Source: Pleodorina starrii (taxonomy: Eukaryota > Chlorophyta > Chlorophyceae > Chlamydomonadales > Volvocaceae). Taken from it: a DNA stretch of 64,000 bases. Shown in pieces: positions 1 to 7,910 of this stretch (its first letter is position 1; each line of letters opens with the position of its first letter). The stretch is from NCBI GenBank assembly GCA_030267565.1, contig BRXU01000007.1, positions 3,224,001 to 3,288,000 on the forward strand, read 5' to 3'. The translations under genes were made by a program, and so were the position numbers. The notes beneath the pieces were generated by a model, which made no database searches, was not told the DNA's origin, and saw only the letters and a program-made list of their open reading frames with translations.

Positions 1-200
1 TGACGAGGAGTAGGAGAAATGGAAGCTTATTGCGACGAAACTGGCAGTGGGAGTTACAGCTCCCGACCGGGTGTACGAGAGTGCCGTACAGTAGCTGCCA
101 ATCCGGTCTGTTCGGGCGCGCGAGCGCCCGCGTTCTCTAACTGCCGTTGTGTCGATAATCCTGACGAGGCGTGTCCCTCTGCCGGGACTGTGGCCTCTAG
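1..200 (+). repeat. Left copy of element direct repeat
   Basis: Bases 1-200 match 4607-4806 at a constant offset of 4606. The match may extend left of the window. The copies diverge right after the shared CTCTAG at 200/4806. Confidence 0.95.
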
Positions 201-201
201 T

Positions 202-344
202 TCGCCTTGCTGAACCGGCTGATCGCTGCCAAGCGCCCCGCCAGGCGCTGCAAGTCGGGGTGCGCTCCGGCAGCCCCCAGGCCCGCAACCACGAAGGCAA
301 CTGTGCTCGCATCTGTCGTTACAGGGGCGGAATGGGCAGACACC
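202..344 (-). repeat. Inverted copy of the recombinase 5' region
   Basis: This 143-bp stretch reads as the reverse complement of 3195-3337 without a mismatch that I can see. It contains the stop codon of the RT ORF (319-321), so the last RT codons are made of antisense recombinase sequence. Its partner encodes roughly residues 38-84 of the recombinase. Confidence 0.95.
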
Positions 345-2631
345 GCGAGTTAGCTGCGCCGAAATCTAATAGTAGCGCCATGGACTGCCACGTCGGTGGT
401 GGGACCGGGTCCCATACGCCGAGCCTGTTCTGAAGGAACAGGCCTGGGCCCGTCGGGAAAACATGCACTGCGTGAACAAACTCCCGAAACAACGAACCGC
501 TCGTGACCAGGCGGGGCCACCACGCGGCCCGCGGCCAAAATGGGGCCAGCAGGCACAACCGCGCTTTGCATGCCTCCGCATGTGCGAGCACTCGCCCCAG
601 AACGGCAAAAGGTGGGTTGCACCAGGCAATGCCCGGTGCTTGCGGCCATTGGACGGCGAACGCATTCACTCCCGCGCTGGCCGGGTGAAAGTGATAGGAA
701 TAGAACGGTTGCATCTGGTAGTTGTGGGCGGACGCAAACAGATCTACTGCAAACTGGCCACCACGCCCCCACTTCGCCGCCAGGGTACCGAAAGCGCACG
801 GGTTCAGCTTCCAGTCACCCGACTCCTGGTGTTTCGACAGGTCGTCTGCGAACTGGTTCAAGTCCCGCGGCACCCATTCGACCAACAGGTCAATTCCTCT
901 CTCGATGCAGTACCACAAAAGGGCCGAGCAAATGCCCTGGAGCCGGGGGCGCACCGAGCCACCTTTGGTAAGTATGTCCCTGGATGGCCGGCTGTCCGTG
1001 CGGACGAGGACGTGCTGGTCGTCCAGGCGCCCCGCGCCATTGAAGCTTTGCAACACGTTAAGCATCCCCGTCAACTCCAGCAACGTGGAGGAGTCCTCGT
1101 CGGTCTCCTTCTCCCATTGCCCGCTCGCGATCAGCAGCACGCCATCCTCCTTGGTCCAACCACCCCACCCGCCGAACGAAAACTCGGACCGCCCCGCGGC
1201 GTCCGTGTAGATGACGAACGAATGCACGTGGGATGGACGCCAGATTGGTCGGAACCCGTCGTAATGCTCGAACGACTCTACCCAAAACTTCACCTCCCAC
1301 GCGACGTCGGGCGTCAGCAGCCGGTACGAATCGTACGTCGTGCCCTTCTGTCGCAACTCGTCTGCGACCCACGCGGACATAAGACGTGTCATGAGGATAG
1401 AGATTTTCCCAAAAGAGTGCGACATCGACAGGAGCGAGCCCGCCAGGGATGCGACCCCCCGTATGCGGAATTCCCGCGCCCCGTCGTGCGCTTGCAAAAC
1501 CTCGCGCGCCAACGCTTGGACTGCTACTCGCTTCGAGGCGGGGACGAACATGGAGCCGCGCACCGTGTCGATTTCTGCCCCTAGGTACGTTTTCCGTTGC
1601 TCCGGTTCGAGCGAGCATTTGCTCTCGCTGACCAGGAAACCTGCGCTCTCGAAATCCGTCAACACCCGGGTCCGCAACTGTGTCAACACCTGTTTGTCCT
1701 GGTGGGCGTGTATGCTGTCATCTATGTAACCCGAACACCGGTGGCCCTCGGCCCGCCAGCTCTGTTGGAGCTCCCGCGTGATTTTGGTAAACACCCAGCA
1801 GGCTGGGGCCAGACCGAAAGGCAACTGTACGAATTGGAACCATCGTCCCTTCCACTCGAAACCCAAGAACTCCCAAGCACTTTCGTGCATATCGACGTGG
1901 TGGTACCCCGACTTCAAATCGACCGTAAACATGTAATCGTCACGCTCCAGTGTGTCCCCGAGCGTTGCCAGGGATTCGTACTTAAAGCTGGGCACTTGCA
2001 AGTGCTCGTTGATGTAGCGCGCGTCGTAAATCAAACGAAACTTGGTCGTGCCTTTTTTGGGCACCACCCCCAGCGGGAGCACACAGCGCGGCTGGTGGTT
2101 CACCGCGCGGGCCGCGCCCGTCGCTATCAGCTCATCGATCGCCGCATCGACGAACGCGGACTGCTCCGTGGCCGACGCGTGGTTCCGGAGGTGGATTGGG
2201 GCCGGCGGGCCGGTCTTTTCCGACCATCGAAGCGAAAAACCAAACAGCACCCAGTTCAGCACTAGTGCCGATCGGCAAAACGTCTGCCAGAAAGTGGCGC
2301 GCGCGCGGAGCCGGCCCCGCATTTGTGGGGGCTGCCCTTTCGCCGGCTTCACCGGCGGCGGGTGTGCCGAGCCTTCGAACTCTGCCTCCAAACCGTCAAG
2401 GTCAGCCGCACCTGGCGCGCTGACGCTCGCGGCCTCCGCTTGCTGTTGGCGGGCCCGAAGTGCCGTTGGCGTCCGTGGTTCCAGGCCTCCGCGCTGAGGG
2501 TGCCGCGGGCGTCCCCGTCGGGGGGCTCTCGATCGGTGCCGAGGTGCCGGGGTTGGAGCCGGTGTCGGTGACCGCCGTGTCTCTCGCGTTCTGCTTGGAG
2601 CCGCAGGCCGTGCCTGGAATGAGAAGAACAA
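319..2631 (-). CDS. DIRS-type reverse transcriptase / RNase H / Dam-like methyltransferase protein
   Basis: This 770-residue Pol protein would copy the element RNA into DNA. The first 110 residues are Arg/Pro-rich and overlap the gag-like ORF in another frame. The RT domain (about 140-360) has IYDARYIN, LPFGLAPA and the catalytic YIDD at 302-305. RNase H follows: YTDAAG with Asp477, TDS with Asp546, and a late Asp near 597. A third domain (about 620-760) has FAVDLFAS and WCNPPF (NPPF at 672-675), like the DNA N6-adenine methyltransferase-like domain known in DIRS elements. No protease or integrase is present, as expected for the group. The stop TAA lies in a TGTAA motif (319-323), which could also be the poly(A) signal. 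The initiating codon is uncertain because a frameshift from the gag-like frame is possible. Confidence 0.9.
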   Translation of the reverse strand: MFFSFQARPAAPSRTRETRRSPTPAPTPAPRHRSRAPRRGRPRHPQRGGLEPRTPTALRARQQQAEAASVSAPGAADLDGLEAEFEGSAHPPPVKPAKGQPPQMRGRLRARATFWQTFCRSALVLNWVLFGFSLRWSEKTGPPAPIHLRNHASATEQSAFVDAAIDELIATGAARAVNHQPRCVLPLGVVPKKGTTKFRLIYDARYINEHLQVPSFKYESLATLGDTLERDDYMFTVDLKSGYHHVDMHESAWEFLGFEWKGRWFQFVQLPFGLAPACWVFTKITRELQQSWRAEGHRCSGYIDDSIHAHQDKQVLTQLRTRVLTDFESAGFLVSESKCSLEPEQRKTYLGAEIDTVRGSMFVPASKRVAVQALAREVLQAHDGAREFRIRGVASLAGSLLSMSHSFGKISILMTRLMSAWVADELRQKGTTYDSYRLLTPDVAWEVKFWVESFEHYDGFRPIWRPSHVHSFVIYTDAAGRSEFSFGGWGGWTKEDGVLLIASGQWEKETDEDSSTLLELTGMLNVLQSFNGAGRLDDQHVLVRTDSRPSRDILTKGGSVRPRLQGICSALLWYCIERGIDLLVEWVPRDLNQFADDLSKHQESGDWKLNPCAFGTLAAKWGRGGQFAVDLFASAHNYQMQPFYSYHFHPASAGVNAFAVQWPQAPGIAWCNPPFAVLGRVLAHAEACKARLCLLAPFWPRAAWWPRLVTSGSLFREFVHAVHVFPTGPGLFLQNRLGVWDPVPPPTWQSMALLLDFGAANSRCLPIPPL

Positions 2632-3160
2632 CTGTTCTCAGTTGACCTGTTCGCAGTTGGTGCAGAAGCGAGTAGCAGTACCGCGGTATCGGTCTCTCAC
2701 CGCTCAGCTTAGCGCCAGATTCGCGGTCGCGTTCTGGTTTGCCCGTGCCCATAGCTTCCTTGCGCTGGGTTCCTGAAAATCCCGAATAAGGTTCGTAAGA
2801 CATTGGCAATTGCTGGGTAGCCAATTCGCCGTGGGAGCCTGGCTCACCCATTTTGGTCAGATCCGCGGGCTGTGCCGTGCCAAGAGCTTTCTTCCCCGAT
2901 TGTTTGAAGTTGGGCTGCCAGTTGCTCGAGGAGCGGGGCGGCAAAGCTGTCCCAATAACCGGGTGAGCCGGTGCGATCGCGGAGGCCTGCCCGATAGAGC
3001 TGCGGCGCTTTGAGCGCTCATCTATGCTCTCCTCCTCCTTGCCAGGCGCTTGACGTTTCTCGCCAAGGAGGTTCTTAGTGTTGCGTGAGGCATGTGGCTG
3101 AGCGCCATTGTTGGAGCTGTTCGAGCCTCGCGAGAAAAGACCGTTGGTCTGGAATAACAT
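2402..3160 (-). CDS. Gag-like ORF of the DIRS-type element
   Basis: This 252-codon ORF lies directly upstream of the RT ORF on the same strand and overlaps its first 230 bp in a different frame. The product is polar, rich in Ser, Lys, Arg, Pro and Gly. I see no zinc knuckle, and many DIRS Gag proteins lack one. Its position and overlap fit a Gag protein, with RT made by frameshifting or internal initiation. Its 5' end also overlaps the start of the recombinase ORF on the other strand (3085-3160). The assignment rests on position, not on a recognised motif. Confidence 0.55.
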   Translation of the reverse strand: MLFQTNGLFSRGSNSSNNGAQPHASRNTKNLLGEKRQAPGKEEESIDERSKRRSSIGQASAIAPAHPVIGTALPPRSSSNWQPNFKQSGKKALGTAQPADLTKMGEPGSHGELATQQLPMSYEPYSGFSGTQRKEAMGTGKPERDRESGAKLSGERPIPRYCYSLLHQLRTGQLRTVVLLIPGTACGSKQNARDTAVTDTGSNPGTSAPIESPPTGTPAAPSARRPGTTDANGTSGPPTASGGRERQRARCG

Positions 3161-4341
3161 TGCAGCATCACAGTATTGCGTGTAAGGAGTACGGGGTGTC
3201 TGCCCATTCCGCCCCTGTAACGACAGATGCGAGCACAGTTGCCTTCGTGGTTGCGGGCCTGGGGGCTGCCGGAGCGCACCCCGACTTGCAGCGCCTGGCG
3301 GGGCGCTTGGCAGCGATCAGCCGGTTCAGCAAGGCGAGCAGCACCTGGAAGCAGTACTACCCAGCTTGGTGCGCGTTTGTCATGTTCTGCATCCAGCGGG
3401 GTTTCGCGCCTTACGCCTGCACCGGTGCATTCGTAGCTTGCTACCTTACCTCTGTGCGGGACGAGGCTGCGGAGCGCCGGGCGGGGCATCAGAAGGTGGA
3501 CAAGGCCAGCGCAGCTATCTCCGCGTACTACCAGGCAGCGGGCCTGCCGTCGCCGTGCGACGCGCCCCTGTGCAGTGCCGTCCGTGAGGCCGCAAGGCGC
3601 ACCCTGACCAGCAACTCGCGGGTGTTGGCGGACGCGTCACCTGGGGAGATGCAGCAACTCCTCGCATACCACTTCCCGCTCCAGGGCTCCGGTCCCGACC
3701 TCGAGACCCGCATGGTCGTCACCTGCGTGGTGCTCTGCTTCACTGGCTTGCTGCGCTACGACGACCTGGCCAAGATATTGGTACACCAGGATCTGCTAGA
3801 CGTGCAACTCGGCTCGCACGCCTCGATCTACCTCTACCGCAGCAAGACCGACCAGCGGGCCCAAGGAGCAACGGTTACGATCGGTGCCGTGGGCGAGCTA
3901 CACCCAGCCCACTGCCCGGTGCAGCTCCTGCACGACCTGCTGGTCGCGGGCGGCTACCAGCGTGCGCCGCGCAAGGCCTACGTGGCGGGGAAACTGCAGG
4001 AGGTGGAGGATGTCGGCCCCCTGCTGCGGCCCGTTGCCCGCAGCGCCGACGGCTCCCAACGGCTGGCCCAGCGCACGGCGCCGATTGCCGCGATGCCCTA
4101 TCGCGACTTCCGGGAGAAACTCAACGCCGCTTTCCAGGCGGCGGGGATCCATCGGGACTTCGGCACCCACGCGTTCCGCCGGGGCGGCGCGACTACCGCC
4201 GTTAACAGCGGCGCAGACCGGGCGCTGGTGCAAAAGCTCGGCCGCTGGGCCAGCCCGGCGACGTTCGAGAAGCACTACGTGAAGGACGGCGTGTCGGCGC
4301 ACAAGAAACTGACGGCCCACATTTTGGGCCCCCCCAAGTAG
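3085..4341 (+). CDS. Tyrosine recombinase (phage-integrase type)
   Basis: This 418-residue enzyme would integrate the circular DNA copy of the element by site-specific recombination. An N-terminal SAM-like core-binding part (about 70-180, ending in ...AISAYYQAAG) precedes the catalytic domain. The catalytic set is visible: Arg224 in GLLRYDDL, Lys254 in YRSKTDQ, His362 and Arg365 in HAFRRGGAT, Trp388 in LGRWAS, and the nucleophile Tyr398 in KHYVKD. All are intact and the frame is open, so the protein looks active. It is transcribed opposite to the RT gene. Bases 3195-3337 inside its 5' region are present again, inverted, at 202-344. The first ATG at 3085 overlaps the gag-like ORF; a later start is possible. 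Confidence 0.93.
   Translation: MRHVAERHCWSCSSLARKDRWSGITLQHHSIACKEYGVSAHSAPVTTDASTVAFVVAGLGAAGAHPDLQRLAGRLAAISRFSKASSTWKQYYPAWCAFVMFCIQRGFAPYACTGAFVACYLTSVRDEAAERRAGHQKVDKASAAISAYYQAAGLPSPCDAPLCSAVREAARRTLTSNSRVLADASPGEMQQLLAYHFPLQGSGPDLETRMVVTCVVLCFTGLLRYDDLAKILVHQDLLDVQLGSHASIYLYRSKTDQRAQGATVTIGAVGELHPAHCPVQLLHDLLVAGGYQRAPRKAYVAGKLQEVEDVGPLLRPVARSADGSQRLAQRTAPIAAMPYRDFREKLNAAFQAAGIHRDFGTHAFRRGGATTAVNSGADRALVQKLGRWASPATFEKHYVKDGVSAHKKLTAHILGPPK
3195..3337 (+). repeat. Inverted-repeat partner inside the recombinase gene
   Basis: Reverse complement of 202-344 over 143 bp. The two arms lie in opposite genes, so both transcripts carry complementary segments. Confidence 0.95.
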
Positions 4342-4542
4342 TTGCAGAGTGGCGCGCATGGAGAATGCTTTCAAAATCTGTCTTCACTGACGGCCACTAA
4401 TGCAACTTAAAAAACTGGGGGGCGTCTTGGGGATGGTGTGGGGTTTCGCAAAGGGACTGTTCGGTGTGCCGCGGGATGTTGGTTGCCGCCGCGGGGTTTT
4501 ACAGGGTTGCTGTGGAGTCGGTTGCCGTCGCGTACGGCTGAC

Positions 4543-4547
4543 TGTAA
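4543..4547 (+). terminator. TGTAA poly(A) signal, recombinase gene
   Basis: TGTAA lies about 200 bp after the recombinase stop codon. This is the usual volvocine poly(A) motif, so it probably ends the plus-strand transcript. Confidence 0.5.
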
Positions 4548-4606
4548 CGACCGACGGACAGTGAGGAGCAATAAGGCTTAACATTTCTATCTCTCCGAGG
4601 AAGCAC

Positions 4607-4806
4607 TGACGAGGAGTAGGAGAAATGGAAGCTTATTGCGACGAAACTGGCAGTGGGAGTTACAGCTCCCGACCGGGTGTACGAGAGTGCCGTACAGTAG
4701 CTGCCAATCCGGTCTGTTCGGGCGCGCGAGCGCCCGCGTTCTCTAACTGCCGTTGTGTCGATAATCCTGACGAGGCGTGTCCCTCTGCCGGGACTGTGGC
4801 CTCTAG
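4607..4806 (+). repeat. Right copy of element direct repeat
   Basis: Matches 1-200. Sequence from 4807 on is unrelated to the element interior, so 4806 is the likely right boundary of the repeat. Confidence 0.95.
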
Positions 4807-7800
4807 GAGCGTCCAGTTCTCACTTGCCAGAAACAACGAGCTCGACCCTTCCGAGGGGCAAAATTGTGGCCGGTCTCACTGCCTGCCGGTCTCACTACTC
4901 ACCAAGCAACTCAGCCAGCGAGGCGCGGCCCTCTCCCGGGCACGCCGAACCCGCTCGACTACCGGTACACACGACGCATCTGAGGAGCACTTCCCTCCAC
5001 TTCTGGCCGCTCTGTCCCCCCTCCCCCTGCTCCGAACGAGCCGAGGGGACCCGTCCCCTCGGCTCTTTCCATGTCGCCTCACCCACCCACACATCCACCC
5101 GCCCACGTTGAGGGAGAAAACGTTCATTCAGCACCTCCCTCCCTCCTCCCTCCGCTGCCACTCTCACACAGCACGCGCATGCACGCCCAGCCAACCACCA
5201 ACTGCCGCCTTTCCGGGTCGCCCTGGCGCCGCAAGCGGCGTCAATCTGCCGTGTGCGCCTTCCAACACCCTTTATGCTGAATCATCTCCCTACGATTATG
5301 GTTACCCGTACGTATGTATCCACCGCTCACGACGCACGCTCTGCCCTCCCTCCGGCTTCTGAAGTGTGCGCGCTCGAGGCGCGCGCCAAGTTATCGATGC
5401 GTGCATAATGAAAAGGATGCTCGGGGCGGGCGGGCGGGCCCGCAAGGGCCCGCGAAACGCGGTTCGCAGGCGCCATGTGTCGTGGCGCTGCAGTCACGGT
5501 CCTGCAGTCACTGGCTCCCTTCCTTCCCTCTCCTCGTCCTCGCTCCTTTGTTCACGTTTGTAAAGTCACAACCACCACGCCACGCCCACAAAGCGGGCGA
5601 CAACCGCCCTCTTCAAGTGCGCCGACCACAGCTGCACCGACCGACCGCGCCCGCGTCCACGTCCACGCCCACGCCCGCCGCGCGCCTCTGATGAAGCGCG
5701 CCCACGCTACCCTTCCCATCTGCACCAAATCCATCCGTTGCTGCACCAAAAAGACGCGTAGGCCTCAAACCTCATATTGGTTGCGAGCACGCTCGTTACC
5801 GCCCATCCCGACATCATCGTTATGTTTTGCCACGTCACCGCTACCAACCGCCCAACCCATGACCAACCCTGTCAAACCAACCTTGACCCATTAAGCCTAC
5901 CCAAAATGGCCATCAGACGCCGGGCTCCGGAACCAGCGAAACGGAGCTCCGCGGTAGGAGAGCCGATTTCCTCCCTGATCAACCACAAACCAACAGCGCG
6001 AATGTTGTTCCTTCTGACCGCACACCGACGCAAAGCCGGACGCGCAAGGCAACGCACGCAGTCCTGGGCTCGCCGCACCGCGAACCGGCCCTTACCCATA
6101 CCCCCAAAGCGGACCTGCCGGGCAAGCTTGTCCACCATCACACTCCCGCCCCGCCCCGCCCCGCCCCGTCTTGTCTGTCTGTCTGCCTGCCGGGCCTGCC
6201 TGCCTGCCCCTCGAGGCCACCGATGCCGCGCCCCGTTGTTCAGAAATAATAATCGAAAATAATCCTTCGTATCGGGCACCACCACCCGCCAGCTCGCGCA
6301 CCGCAGACGCGCGCGCGCGCGGCGCGTGCACGACGAACCGTCTTTTGTAGGGGGCCGGTGCTTTTGTTCAGGCACGAACGCAGAGCAGCCGGGGCGGGGC
6401 CGCCCGAGAAACGGGCGGTGGCGCCAAAGAGCCGCCTTATCTAGCTAGCTAGCTAGCTATCTAGCGGCGCGCGTATGTAATCACGCCGTGGTTGTGGGTC
6501 CTCGTGGCGGTCTGCGGCCTCGTGGCACGCGCCTGCTCACGCCTCTTCCGCCGCGCTGCACCGCAACCCTCCGCACGCACGCACCACGCGCGCGCAAGCA
6601 ACAAGCAAACACCAAGCAAGCAACGGGGCAATCAAGCAAAAGCAAAAGCGCTTTCCTCCTAGCTAGCTTAAGCCCAAGGGCCATATGCACATGCGCAGCA
6701 TAAATAGGTCCCGAGGTCTAGACCTGCACGCGACCTCGCGACCTGTCCCCCCTTTCCTGCACAGACCTGCACGCGATCAGGGAGCGGGTGGCAGAGCGGG
6801 CGGCACGCGCCTGTCTCTTGTGTGACCATCACACACACACACACACACACACACTCTATGTTATAGCTCCCTCTCCTATGAGTGATACAGCAAGCCTCCC
6901 CAAGACTGGAGGCAACCAGGCAGCCAGGCAGCCTCCTCACCGCCCGCACTGGCAAACCCACCGCCTGGCTCCAAAAAGCAGCCGTAGCGCCGCCGCTACA
7001 CACAATCTGCTCTCCCACAATCTTCGCCGCGATCCGATGCCGCATGGCCCACAAAACCTCTCTCCTGGGCTCTTTCGACGAATATGCGCACCCACCCACC
7101 CACGCAGAGATGCCTCACCCCGATATGAGCAGCCGTGCCACCCACCCACCCACCCACCCACCCACGCACCGGCGGCAGCGATTCCCGCGAGAGGGCGAGA
7201 ATGTGTGTCGGCTTGGCGAGCCGAGCAACAAAGCAAGCAACCAACCAACCAACCAACTACCTGAAAATGCCGATGCCAACGTAAGCCTGCCAATGAATGA
7301 CGACCGGCGGGGTCGCAAGCGGCCGGCGGTCCCAACCGCAACAAAGCCGGCGCGATACGCGATGTGTCACACAGCGGCGCAAGGCCACAGCGGTGCGACG
7401 ATACGCAATGCAACGCGACGCGATGCGGCGCCAGGCGTCAGGCGGCGCGATGCGGCAGGACGATGCCACACCACACCACACCACACCAGCCCACTCCACT
7501 CCACGCCAGCCCGCTGCGGTCGAGCATCCATCCATCCATCCATCCATTGCCGCTTCATGCCATGGCATCGCATCGCATGGCATGCCATGTCATGCGGTAC
7601 GACACGCCATGACGTGTGACGTCGTGCAGCATGCCGTGTTGTGTCATGTTGTGTCGTGTCCAGACAGTTAGGGTTCGGCAGTTAGGGACGTGTCCAGGCA
7701 GTTAGGGAGGCTTGTCATGAAGATGGCGGCGGGCGCTGTGTGTGCGGCGCCTACTCGACTTCTACCGGTACTCGAGGGACTCCGTGTGTGCATGTGTGTG

Positions 7801-7910
7801 CATGTGTGTGTATGTGTGTGTATGTTTAACGCACACAGAGCTACCTGTGCGTCCCTCTCGCTCTTCGCTCTCAGCCTCTCGCAACCTCCCAAGGTCGCGA
7901 GGTGGGTGGG
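4807..7910. other. Intergenic, no gene recognised; simple repeats
   Basis: I found no conserved protein motif or plausible exon chain on either strand. The stretch holds CTAG-type repeats (about 6439-6463), a CA run (about 6829-6853), CCCA runs (about 7089-7165), CATC and CATGC-rich repeats (about 7525-7650) and a GT run (about 7783-7823). The end next to 7911 should hold the 3' UTR of the cyclase gene; I saw no TGTAA for it nearby. Confidence 0.6.

Larger units (their letters stand above)
1..4806. mobile_element. DIRS/PAT-type (Kangaroo-like) tyrosine-recombinase retroelement
   Basis: The interval carries a reverse transcriptase/RNase H/methyltransferase-like ORF and an overlapping gag-like ORF on the minus strand, and a tyrosine recombinase ORF on the plus strand. 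A 200-bp direct repeat (1-200 and 4607-4806) bounds it, and a 143-bp inverted repeat lies inside (202-344 against 3195-3337). RT plus tyrosine recombinase, with no DDE integrase, defines the DIRS order; divergent RT and recombinase genes are the arrangement described for Kangaroo of Volvox carteri. All three ORFs are open, so the copy may be young. The true left end is not visible because the repeat starts at base 1. I did not find the second half of a PAT-style split repeat after 4806, so the exact termini remain uncertain. Confidence 0.85.

Noticed and set aside
463..1584. 373-codon plus-strand frame opposite the RT gene
   Set aside because: It is the antisense of the strongly supported RT/RNase H frame and has no motif of its own.
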